NCBI GenBank assembly: GCA_038496675.1
Contig: CM076656.1
Coordinates: 16,512,134-16,576,133, forward strand
Origin: Rachycentron canadum
Taxonomy: Eukaryota > Chordata > Actinopteri > Carangiformes > Rachycentridae
Direction: 5' to 3'
DNA length: 64,000 nt
The notes under the pieces were generated by a model, which saw only the letters and a program-made list of their open reading frames with translations, made no database searches and was not told the origin of the DNA. A program made the position numbers and the translations under genes. Below, one piece after another: positions 50,373 through 60,962 of the stretch; position 1 is the first letter of the stretch, and each line of letters opens with the position of its first letter.

Positions 50373-50897
50373 AAAAAAAAAAATAATAATAATAAATAAA
50401 TAAATATAAATGATTTTAAAAAAGAGAAACATGGAAGCAAACAGAACGTGGAAACATTACCAGCTTGAGGAAAGAGTGACTAGAGCTCAGACATATATAC
50501 GTTTGTTTGTTTTCTTTTTTTCTTGGAATTTTTGAATGTTTCTGTTTTCGCCATTTGAAGGATTTCGCACTCATGAAAGATGACGGCTTGTTCCCACCTT
50601 ACGTTTTCTGTGGATTCATATGAGGATCACATCAACTGAAGAAAAGCATATTTACATTCAATCATGTGGTTCGAGCTCAAATATGGGTTCACCATTTTCA
50701 CATGCTCACTATTAATTGGTTTACATCCATCTTTTAAAATGTAAAACTCAATTATGTGCTGACCTCGAGGCAGCTAAACAGAATGAGTTTGTTTTGTTTT
50801 TTTGTAAATATTTCATTTTTTTGTACCGAGAAAATGCACAACCTCCAAACACTCCTTGTATGAAACTGCATTTAACACCATAAAGTGAAAGCTGATT

Positions 50898-50928
<31 letters not shown>

Positions 50929-51410
50929 AATGCAGAGCAATATGGCTACTAGATCCTGTATAATCCAGCAATATCAATAGCACTTACAGGTTTTAACAGC
51001 AAGTTGTGTGTATTTAAATGTTGTTTGTCTGTTTCAGAAGTCGACACACTAAATACACAGGATCCAACAACTGTATGTAAAAACTACCTATCCATAATAT
51101 ATGATGTGTCAGTGTGATATTCTCAGCAGTTCTCATCTTCTGTGAAACACTCCTCTTCAAGCTGTCTGGCTTCCAGTTTTAAAGGTAAAAAAAAAAAAAC
51201 AACAAATCTTTATATAATAATATATTAAAAGAGTGTATATATGTGTTTTATATTGTGTACATTTGCCTGTGTATAGATGTTTTAACTGTAATATGTTTTA
51301 CATTTGTTGTGTTTAGTAGGTTTTTTTGAGACATTGTAAGAAAAGTAAACTAATAAGTGTTGTGTTGTATCTGTAATTTTCTGTATTAAAGTGTTGGACA
51401 CTCTGGACCA
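50373..51410 (+). other. 3' UTR of the RGM gene
   Basis: About 1 kb of AT-rich DNA ending near an ATTAAA signal at 51385-51390. Two Pumilio-type motifs, TGTAAATA at 50803-50810 and TGTATATA at 51234-51241, are present. A T run lies near 50905-50927. The 3' end is inferred from the signal. Confidence 0.6.
51385..51390 (+). terminator. Poly(A) signal of the RGM gene
   Basis: ATTAAA, the commonest variant signal, with GT/T-rich sequence downstream (TGTTTGTCCTTTTT at about 51415). Confidence 0.55.
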
Positions 51411-52888
51411 AGGACTGTTTGTCCTTTTTTTTTTTTTTTTTTTTTTGGGGGGGGGGGACTGGGCAGTTATTTTAGCATTAATGGATAAATGTATGCTGTA
51501 TTTCTAGGTCAAGACCTCACATAATTATAAAATGACAAGCAAAACATTAGAAAATTGAAAAAATAATAGTGTTTCACAGTAGTGGCATCTCCATACTCTC
51601 AGCCTATATAATGCCACTTCTGTCCTGTTGGGGTCCTCAGTCTACAAGGCCTGACAGCTTGTAGTATAAAGACAGTTTTGACAAGTTGACTGTGTAGCTG
51701 TAGGGATCCACAGTATGTTCTCAGTCCCCTGTGTAAATGTTACCTCTGAGTGCTGAGCTGGCTGCTGGCTTTGCTTTTGTCTGCCAGAGCGCTGCACGGC
51801 TCCAAATAGGATTTAGTCTGTGGTTAACACCAGGTTAAAGTCAACAACAGCACACGCTGCTGATATTTGCACTGTATATGAATAATGACCCCTGTGACTA
51901 GACAGAGGGGTGTGATCAGCTTTTATCACCATCAAAAATGCAATTAAGAAAGCTCCAGCACACTCCTTATGAAGACATTAACAATTAATGCTCTATAATT
52001 AGTAGATGTAGATTTCATTTTTTATCTTGAACTGAGTTAAAAGTAACTATGAGTGACAGCATGTTTCGTCACATGTGCAGTCATACTTAATCTCTCCATG
52101 TCCCATTTCCTCAAATAAAGACAACACCTCGGCGAGCTGCGTGGTTTAGAATATGGCTGATGAAACGGGGTCTCAATTCAGCACGTTCACATGTTAAGCA
52201 CATTTCAGATGGTCTGAATCGAGTTCATCACCACCGTCCTATTTGAAGAGAAAGGAGAAGTAGGAAGGTGACTGTAAATTGGTGTCGAACGTTTACTCAA
52301 ATACTTATCTTAGGTACAGTTTTGAGGTAGTTTTACTTAATTTGAATATTTTCATTTTTTGCTGGTTCATAGTGCCTTACATTGCAGAGGTAAATTGTAC
52401 TTTTTATATATAGTTTTATATATAGATATAGTTAATGGTTACTTTTCAGGCTTGAGTTTTATAGTAATAATAATTTTAAAAAAAGCTTATAAAATACAAA
52501 ACATTTTAAAGATTTTAACCATCGGTTTTTTGGATTGTTACTCTTCGATATAATTAATAATTTTAGATAATTTTTCTGTAGATCAGCTCATTGATTAATC
52601 TACTCATCTCACAAACCCTTAGACTGATCTCGTGGCCCCTTGCACAGCCTGTGCCATGAGGATGAGAACCACTGAATTTGTCTAAAGTGGTTTGATCTAG
52701 TTCAATGTAAACAGGGGAACACTATTCACACACTGAATCAGTACTGACAATAATAATTGTCATTATTATTATATGATAGTGTTTCAGTCATAGGGAAAAC
52801 TTTATTTGATTATGAAAACCTTCACTTTTAACTTTTGACATTTTGTTGTGCTTTACCTACGTAGGAACATTTACCTGTAACAGTGTTT
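51411..52888. other. Intergenic, no gene; degraded repeat inside
   Basis: Begins with a T22-G11 tract at 51425-51457. No supportable exon. The AT-rich part 52283-52560 is a decayed teleost repeat, listed separately. Confidence 0.55.
52283..52410 (+). repeat. Degraded teleost repeat (TTTACTCAAATACT type)
   Basis: TTTACTCAAATACTTATC, TACAGTTTTGAGGTAGTTTT, CATTTTTTGCTGG and AGAGGTAAATTGTACTTTTT follow in the order of a common fish repeat, the same broad family as the fragment at 28005. Confidence 0.6.
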
Positions 52889-53086
52889 TTATATAGTTGT
52901 ATTGCTACTTTTTATTGAAGTTAATGACCTGAATAATTCTTCCTCCTCTGGGCTCACTTTACCACCTTTCATCAAAAATACTTCACTGTCGCTCTGTGCT
53001 CTGCGTTGCAGCTGATGTTCCTCTAGCCTATGTGCTTTATGGTTTTTAAACAAATCTGAAAAGCTCCGGGCCTCGTCTTGATTCAT
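52889..53086 (-). CDS. Unrecognised 65-codon open frame with TATA and AATAAA
   Basis: The frame ATG 53086 to stop 52889 gives MNQDEARSFSDLFKNHKAHR and continues with hydrophilic, helix-prone sequence (EVFLMKGGKVSPEEEELFRS). It is complex and free of simple repeats. A TATATAAG on the same strand at 53150-53143 lies about 60 bases before the ATG. AATAAA at 52916-52911 overlaps the end of the frame, only 22 bases before its last base. The frame is open upstream of the ATG, and CTTCATCTCAACAG directly before it at 53093 could be a splice acceptor, so this may be a terminal exon instead. I recognise no family. It may be a small gene, an exon of a larger gene, a pseudogene or chance. Confidence 0.25.
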   Translation of the reverse strand: MNQDEARSFSDLFKNHKAHRLEEHQLQRRAQSDSEVFLMKGGKVSPEEEELFRSLTSIKSSNTTI

Positions 53087-53150
53087 GTTACCTGTTGAGA
53101 TGAAGCCACCTGACAGCTCTCTGTCTGTCAGACAGTACCAGGCTTATATA

Positions 53151-55257
53151 ATAACCCCATGTGAGAGCGCCCTCTCAGTCTGCTGTGAGGTGATGAGTTT
53201 CTTGACAACTTGAGAACATTTAAAATGTGGAGGAAAAAAAACAAACAAACAAACAAAAAAAACCATTGACATTGAAAACTTCTATTTTTTTCTTTTAAAA
53301 AAATGGAAATGAAGAATTTGTAAGAACTTTAACACTTCACAGACAGCCGAGGAGTCCTGTCAAGTCTGGAGGAAACTGCTGAAGCCTGTATAGATTGCTT
53401 GTCCACCCTCTTTGAGCCATCCTGTCTTGACTTTCCCCTGTAAACAAGGACAATTACCAAGCTAATGAGTTGAGAAAAAACTGCTTGAGTGATTGATTCT
53501 CTCAATTGGGAAATTAATTTGATATTAATAGAGCACTTGCCAAGATAAATAGATAGTGGTGTGTGAGTCCTCTCCTTGATTGATAATGGATAGATTGATG
53601 GGTGTCTTAATGCAAGATCTTCCTTATACTTAAATGAGGTGGCCTTGATGAGGAGGCTCTTGTATCACAAGATGATCAAGTGTGGAAAGAATTATGAGGC
53701 TAAAATTGACTTTGATGTTGATATTTGAGGCATCACACTTCATGTTAGAGAGGAGCTTGAAGGCCTCAGACACACATTACATGATAATATTAAATGTGGA
53801 GGATGACTGGTGACTCTAGCCTATGTAGAAACCATCATCAATAAGTTGCATTTATAGAGTTAGCCGTTTATTCTCTTGTTCTGTGATTTACTGATGCTGA
53901 ACGATGCAGAAGGTGTCTGTCAGGCGCAGCTGTAAACTCATTCAGCTGCTCTTGTGAGATTGTGTTTGCCTTCAAGTTCACAAGTGGCTCCTTAAATGAT
54001 CACCTTGCATCATTCCTGCAGTTTCTGACGACTCGTGAGACCCCCTAACCCTCTCTCTCTCGCTGAAGCATTTTGCTTAATGATGCACTCAAGAGTCTGA
54101 TTGTTGCGCCGAGCAGAAGACGTCCAGCGTGTACATACATTACACCCTGTTACATGGATCACTGCTGCAGAACAAAGAGCAAGAAGTTACTCATTTCTCA
54201 GGGAGTTTGCACACGTGCATGTATGTGGTTTGTAGACAGCTCTAGTTGTAGAGATTATACAGCTATCTCATACCACAGGCTCTCTCATACCTGACCAACC
54301 CAATCTTTCTGTGTCTCCTCAATAATCAGAGTGACAGTGAGCAACTAGACACACCTCACCCACTGGCTCACTGCAGAATGGGTATTGACCTACATATCAA
54401 ATCATATGCTCCTGGCTCGTGTGATAGAGATTTTGAAGGCGGAGGTGGGGGTAACACTGTATGATTGGCAGTCCTACTTTAGTAAACATACTGAATCCCC
54501 TGGGTTTCTGCCTCTTTGTATATGTTCTGTGTTCTGTTGCAAGTTAAATTCAATGTCTGAGGATGAATCCCACCAGCTAGTAGCTCCTGCCATTTCAACA
54601 GTGTTTTCCCTGCTACTGTAACAGTAGCGAACAGCTGAGAACACCTGGCTGTCTGAGTGTGTATTTTTATTAACGATCCTGTGTCACCAAACTTTTAACA
54701 AATGGCCCCCCGGCACCCTGACGCCCCAAAAAACCCAGCTCGGAAATTAAGCATCTGCATCATAAATCTTGGAAAGTTACAATAATTTGCAATTCACTCC
54801 CTCATCAAAGGCAATATTACCCTAATTTATTATCTCCCTGCACGAGGGGCGCGCAAAGGCCGTGGAGATAAGAGTTTATCAGGAGGGGGATTGATTTTCA
54901 TTAACTGATTGTAATAAAGATGAACTACCTGCCGTGCACACTGACCAAGAGCCACACTTTATTGTAATTGGGACAATTTATTTCATGAGCCAGTGGCTCT
55001 ACTTTTTTAGTCCCACCCATTCTCTTTTTTTTTTTCTCATATGCTCCTCAAAACGTGAATGCGGTGTCTGAGCTGTTACTGCTTCTGTTGCTCCAGTGAG
55101 TGTTGATGTATGAAGATGATGATTACAAGGTGTATGTGCAGACGCAAGTCAACTGTCAAGATGTTGCATCAGATTTAGCTCCTGGCATCAAAGCAATGCA
55201 ATAGTTATGTAAACTTGACAGATACTAGACGCCTTCCTTATATCAATTTACTGCTTG
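53151..55257. other. Intergenic, candidate enhancer inside
   Basis: No firm exon. A/T runs at 53231-53263, unique sequence elsewhere. The block 54745-54995 is listed separately. Confidence 0.5.
54745..54995. promoter_or_regulatory. Candidate conserved non-coding element
   Basis: Dense developmental-factor-like cores on unique sequence: CCTAATTTATTATC, GGAGATAAGAG, TTGATTTTCATTAACTG, TTATTGTAATTGGGACAATT. It also has an unusual CpG-bearing GAGGGGCGCGCAAAGG within AT-rich DNA. No repeat signature and no open frame. Confidence 0.35.
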
Positions 55258-55488
55258 TCAAGATGATAATGTTATTTGTTCCCCTGTCTCTCTATTACAG
55301 CCTCCCAGTGACACTTCCCAACTGAGAATGTTGGATGTCTGAGTGGAGTGGCTTTTGTTTTTATATTCTCTTATAATCTTATACAACATGTCCTGACACA
55401 TTTTCCAGTTGTCTCTCTGCGGCAGAGTAACGTCAGGTGACCTGCTAACTGGAAAATCCTTCAGCACTCGATCCTTCAGAGTTTCAAC
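55258..55488 (-). CDS. Unrecognised coding-like exon
   Basis: On the minus strand a good acceptor (TTCTATCCTCAG) is followed at 55488 by a 76-codon open frame ending at 55258. It begins VETLKDRVLKDFPVS and continues with TLPQRDNWKMCQDMLYKIIR, ordinary soluble-protein composition without low complexity. No consensus donor precedes the stop, so it would be a terminal exon or has lost its donor. The plus strand of the same DNA also has an acceptor-like CTCTATTACAG at 55290-55300, so orientation is not secure. No family recognised. Confidence 0.2.
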   Translation of the reverse strand, partial: VETLKDRVLKDFPVSRSPDVTLPQRDNWKMCQDMLYKIIREYKNKSHSTQTSNILSWEVSLGGCNRETGEQITLSS

Positions 55489-55948
55489 CTGAGGATAGAA
55501 GCAGGTACATTTTCCCCCTCTGTCACAAAAATATGAAATATTGAATGTTGAAAAGAAAAGCTGAAGGAGTGTGTAGAGTGTGAATCAGTGACCTGGTTAT
55601 CCTTTAAAGGACCATGACCCTCATATCGCAGTTTCATCACTCAACAGGGATAAGGTGTCAGTAGCAGATTCCAAGGTGGCGAGCCGTAAAAGGTTGCAAC
55701 ATCTGCACCCTGGAACTTCCAAGGTCCTGGAGGGGAGCAATTCATTGTGCAACAACACCCCCTCTCTTTGTATTGTGGTCCAGCACTTCATTCAATATTA
55801 GTGTGAGAAACAAAACATCCAGTTTGAATTTTTATTGTAAAATTGGAAAAAAAGGAGAGAAAGAGAGAAAAGCCCCAATAAGCATTTCTTTTTGATACAT
55901 ATCTTTATCTTACCATAACCATAAAAGAAAAGAAAAATAAAACTGGCT

Positions 55949-55999
55949 AAATAAATAATAAATAAATAAATAAATAAAAATAATAAATAAATAAATAAA
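55949..55999 (+). repeat. (TAAA)n-rich microsatellite
   Basis: Imperfect run of AAAT/AATAA units about 50 bases long. Confidence 0.9.
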
Positions 56000-57362
56000 C
56001 ATCAAGTTACATACTTGAGCCAATAATTAAATATAAAATTATTAAATCATTAATCATTAATATGAAGTAATCTAAGCAGCAAGTATTAAGAAATTTCAAC
56101 AGGGGGAAAAAAGTTTGGTTTCTCAGGCTAATACAGAACACATAGTTTGTTTGTTTGTTGTTGTTTTTTTTTTTTCACGTTTTCTTTTTATAAAAAGATA
56201 CTGCTTTCCCTGTCAGTTAATCCATGCTGTACTGACGCTGCCACAAAAACAGGTGGCACTCTCCTTTAAAAAGAAAAAAGAAAGAAACAATACAACCTGT
56301 AAACAGCATTTTCTCCTCCAGGTTTAAAGAATAGTACTGAGATTCCTCTTTTTGCGCCCTGTATGTCAGTAAAGTCTACTTCACAGACTCCATACTGCTG
56401 TTTATATGTTTTTGTATGCTTTGTGCTGAGAAACCAGAAAGTTAAGATCTTTATAAAGCGAAACCCTGCCCCCTCCCCAACCCCACCCTCCATTTCAAAC
56501 CCTAACCTATATTTACCCAAAGAAAGGTCCTGTGCTGATTTTCCATAATATACAGATTTCATATTTATAATAAGCTACTATCCTTAGCATTCAAACCATA
56601 GTTAAAGAATCATATTGTTAATACGAGTAGTACCATAGCCATAATCTTTAACCCTCCCTGCCCCCATTGAGCATGCTCAGAGATTGAAAGGGCACCATGG
56701 TAGGATGACAAATATTTTGAAAAATAATAAACATGGATGCAAGAGTGAAAACAATGTAAGAGATAAACTTCAGCTCGACCACATGCAGCTTATGTAAAAC
56801 ACTAATGGAATCATTACCGCCACTTCCTGTCTTTCTTTTTTTTTCTTTTTTTTGTGGGTTTCCAGTCAGTTCTGATGATTCATAAATGTTTAACAACTCA
56901 TTTCATTTCTTGGATTTTAGTCTTTTCATTACTTTCCTTCCCCTTTTTCTGAATCATATGGCAGATATGTATATCTAGGCTTATACACTCTATACACAAC
57001 TGCAAACCCAATCACGTTGGAAACTATCTCCATCCACAAACCTTCACTGTTTTAATTGCACTCAATCAACTTTTATTTATTTATTTTTTCCTTGGCAGAA
57101 TGAAATTAACTCAACATCTTTTCAAACTCATTAAATTTCAGCCACAGCTGGCATCTTTAATTTGCATTACCCAAGCTGTTGTGAAGGCCAAATTTAATTT
57201 GATTTTAATAATTTAAAAAACTCTCCAGTAGAAATCCCATAAGAAAAAATTTTTGAGCGGGTTTATAAGGCCCTGTATGGCCTGGGGAAAGGAGGGCATA
57301 TTTCACAGCTTCCTGAAGCTGCTGGGGCCTCACAGGAGAAAGAAACTAACACAAACTCAATC

Positions 57363-57377
57363 GGGGGGGGGGGGGGG
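57363..57377 (+). repeat. Poly(G) run of 15
   Basis: Homopolymer tract (C on the minus strand), length possibly uncertain in assembly. Confidence 0.95.
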
Positions 57378-58244
57378 CGTCTTCTGGAAAATATATATGA
57401 AATCTAACCTTTTCACTGCAAAAGCCTACTGTACCTAATGTATATCATAACAGCCTAAACTGACCCTCTGCCTACACTGTTATACGATATCACAAAATCA
57501 AATATGTCATTCTACTAATGAACATTTCCTGAAAAGTGACACATTTATAATATGTTATCATAAAATTTCAAGGACTCTGGCACATTTAAAGTCTGATGAG
57601 GAGATGCAGTGGATATGCTTGCATAATTTGGCAATTCATGATGAGAAAAGGCATTTTCAAAGACTTTCTTCTGACAGCGTCTAAGCATTTCCTGCAACAG
57701 AGCAATATTGAGTGAATGAGGGTAACATTTGTGAAAGGTCTACTAATAAATGAAACCTCCCCTCTCTAATAATACTGATCCAGTGGAGCAGAAACAAAAG
57801 GGACGGCTGAGCCACAGTAAAAATAAAAGACGGGATACAGTCATCAGGACCCGGGAAGTCATTCTGGTGATGACATTTGTTGTACCAGACTACAGAGGCA
57901 TCATAGTCGTGCTTTCTGAAGACTCTACTTGAGTGGATGGGCCCATTGAGACAGCATTGTGATTTGATGACTGAAGCACTGATGTGTCTAAAGTTTAGAA
58001 CAATGATCAGAGCACTGAGGTCTCACAGAGTCCTGAGGGGAAAGCTGCTTCGGAGAGCAAACTGAGCACATGAACGGCTTGCTGGAAAAAAACAGAACCA
58101 AATTAAAAGACAACTGAGAGAAAGTTAACTGAACAAATCTGATACTAGAAGAGATGTATAGATATACTTTGAAAAAAAAAATAGTGGAAATCGGGGAAAA
58201 GCAAAGAACATGTGAAAAGCCGATTTCATCTCGGATGTTCTGTG

Positions 58245-58465
58245 TCTCTTTGTAAAAGCATCACCACTTGATGATGTTTAGTTAATTAGTCATATCTGAT
58301 ACGGCGTGATGTGTCGTGACCACACTGTATAGGAGCCATGTGTGACCGGGGCTAATGGTAAGCTGTCATCTTGTTGAAGCAGCAGCAGCTGTAGCAGCCA
58401 CACTTACAGGCCTGCTGCTGTCTAATTGATGGATCATTTTGCTCTTAATTTGACCTCCTAAGGCT
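58245..58465. promoter_or_regulatory. Candidate conserved non-coding element
   Basis: Unique sequence with TTTAGTTAATTAGTCATATC, GGGGCTAATGG and GTCTAATTGATGGATCATTT cores around a GCAGCAGCAGCTGTAGCAGC stretch. It could equally be a conserved segment of the CELF 3' UTR. Confidence 0.3.
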
Positions 58466-58784
58466 GGTAATGCCAGGCTGTTCCTCTCTGTGTACAAGCT
58501 CTTACTGTGCTATTATACCCTTTGGAAAAAAAAAAAATACAGCTGCTCTTCACTGAAGAACTTGTACAATCTACTCTAAACTCTGTGTACGGACTCTGTT
58601 GCAGCCTTGTAAACCGCTGAACCTTTTTGTTTCTTTGTGATAATGATGTAGATTTATTTTTTAGAGCCTTTGACATGTCCCACAGGACATGCTGCCTAAG
58701 CCAGGTCTGGGGTCCCCTCTGAGACTATGGATGGTAGTAAGAGAGGGAAGAGACTTCCATCCAGCCACTGAGAGAAAAATGAAC

Positions 58785-58975
58785 TCTGTCACTTAGTCAA
58801 TTCATTCAAAATGCCAATGTGTAATTGATTGTGCATCTCTTGCCCTGCGGTGCTGCTCCCCATCTGATCAATATTATCATTATCCTAATTATGCTGTGGG
58901 TTAGCTCTCGGGCCCCCGTGAACTGATGGTCCCTATTAAGAGAGAGATATGCTGGCACTTGGAGGTGAGGAGATG
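58785..58975. promoter_or_regulatory. Candidate conserved non-coding element
   Basis: High-complexity block with GTGTAATTGATTGTGC, TGATCAATATTATCATTATCC and TAATTATGCTGTGGG, ending at the GA-rich tract. May belong to the CELF 3' UTR. Confidence 0.3.
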
Positions 58976-60459
58976 GGGTGAGAGAGAGAGAGAGAGAGGG
59001 AGAGAGGGAGGGGAGGAGGGGGGGAGAAAGAGGAGGGGAGTCCACTCGTGCCTGCTGAGAGCAGCTGGAGGAGCTTGGCAGCGGGAGAGGGCACGACCTG
59101 GCAGGGACCACTGTGACACGACGATGGAAATTTTTACAACTGCTGTCAGGCTCATTTGTGTATTTTATTAAGCAGTTACAGATGCTGTGCTGTTTTACTG
59201 CTGCGTATCCAGCTCAGCCGGGTGGCACTTTTACCACAGTGCTTTATGGTCAGATTATCTGTAATATCAAGGTTTTAATGATGACATGGAATGACTCTTG
59301 TTTCAATTATGGAATTGCAATGTGCTGACAAGAACAGAGGACAGCACCACATGGCTAAATACACTGCAGATCTGCGATGCTTCGCTTTGTGAGGCTGTTA
59401 TTGTGTCACTTTTGGCACTACAGGACTTGTTTACTTCCCCTTCCGACACAATAACGCCGTCAGATCACACCTCCGAGATGAAATACTGTGATAAGATGGA
59501 GCGATGAGTGGCAAAAGAACATATCTGAACATGCCCGAAACAGTGTCTAACCCACATATTCTACGCCACTAAAATAGTATAGCTTTACTTTTTTATACAT
59601 TTTTTTCTGTTTTGCTTTAATATTCTCAAACCCAGTAGCTATAAATGTAAAAGGAAAAGAAACCAAAACCCCTTTCCTCTTTTTTTCAACCTGAAGCTAG
59701 TATTTCTTCTTAAGTTTAACTTGTAATATTATTAGTAGTAGTTTGTAGTATTAGTATCATTAATACTATATATTACTGTTCAGAACAATAAAAATGTTTG
59801 GTCCTTTGGTCCCTTAGGGGTGAAAGATTTGCAGTTCTACTGTTGCTAATGGAAACCTCAGTGACCTCCAAGAGTCAGTTCTGCGCTTGCTGAGAGACGG
59901 TGAGAGAATAAGAGAAAGAGGGAAAGAGAATGAAAGTCTGTCAGTGGACGTACAGAATAGCTTCTTTTTTTCCACTGCTTTTCTTGATCTTCAAGTTTTA
60001 ACCCTCATTTGTCCAGTACAGTAAAAGCCACAAGCGCCTCTTTCCTTATATATATGTGTATATAATATGTATATAGAAATCTATTTGTTGTTGCTGCTTT
60101 TTTGTTTGTTAGTTTGTTGCTTAATTAACAATTCAAGTCTCAACAAGAAAAAGTTCTGTTGTTCAGTCTCATCACATCTTTTGACAGTTTCTTTTTTTTT
60201 CTCTTTTTGTCTTTCTTGCACTGTGCCATCTGTTACTGTTAAGTCCCCCGGTGAAGCGCCTCCTCCTCTTTCGCTTCTTCTTTTTCTGTCGTAACCTATA
60301 TCTTCATAAGTAAATGCTGATATGTCTTCAAAAATTCCTTATGTGTTGATTTTTTTAAAACATATTTTGCTTTCAAAGAAAAAAAGTTTAACTCCTCCGA
60401 GATATCTTCACGTGTCCTCTAAAACCTGGAAATAGAAGAAAAAGGCAATTTCAGATCTG

Positions 60460-60660
60460 ACTGCTCATTAAACTGTCATTCCAGAGATCCATTTCTTTAA
60501 ACTTTGGATAGTTCAATATGGCTCTATTATATCAGTGTAATGGTCTGGAGAGAGCTAACCCACACTGGCACACCAATCAATCTTTGTCAATCACGATGAT
60601 GACAGATTTTTCCATAATTAATATGCCTGCTGTGCTGCATATGAAATCCAACCTTACAGT
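60460..60660. promoter_or_regulatory. Candidate conserved block in CELF 3' UTR
   Basis: Unique sequence 300-500 bases past the stop with TCCATAATTAATATGCC, CTCATTAAACTG and CAATCAATCTTTGTCAATC. Such proximal 3' UTR blocks are often conserved in neuronal RNA-binding protein genes; here it is inference. Confidence 0.3.
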
Positions 60661-60962
60661 CTCCACATGTTTGCAGATACTAAAACCTTAAAGGGTTGAG
60701 TTTCGACTCCACCAAACATAAAAGTATATTTAATACTGTCTGATAGATATGAAAACTGTAAGCGCTTGGATTCAGGCCACCAGAAGAAGTGGAAAGCGCA
60801 CAGTCTGGTCATCAACATGCCAGGGATCATCAAGTGAAGCTCTTTAAACCAGAGTTAGACCTTCAGCTTCAACAGGAACAATTCTGAGGATCTAAATGTT
60901 GACCCGGGGACACTTTGCGTGCTCACCTGTGCTGCTGCAAAGAATACTGAAGGTAGGCTGTG

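Larger units (their letters stand above)
55489..60962 (-). other. Putative long 3' UTR of the CELF gene, plus flank
   Basis: No protein frame of note over about 5 kb past the CELF stop. The most distal good AATAAA on this strand is at 55836-55831. Others lie near 57071-57082 and 58654-58659, so several 3' ends are possible. Contains (TAAA)n at about 55949-55999, a G run at 57363-57377 (C on the transcript), GA-rich DNA at 58978-59040, and unique blocks at 58245-58465, 58785-58975 and 60460-60660. Long 3' UTRs are usual in CELF genes; the extent here is inference. Confidence 0.4.

Noticed and set aside
53333..53443. Short coding-like stretch open on both strands, with an acceptor-like TTGTTTACAG on the minus strand at 53438
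   Set aside because: All frames look equally protein-like, none has an ATG start or a good donor, and the plus-strand frame is preceded by a stop; too weak to call an exon.
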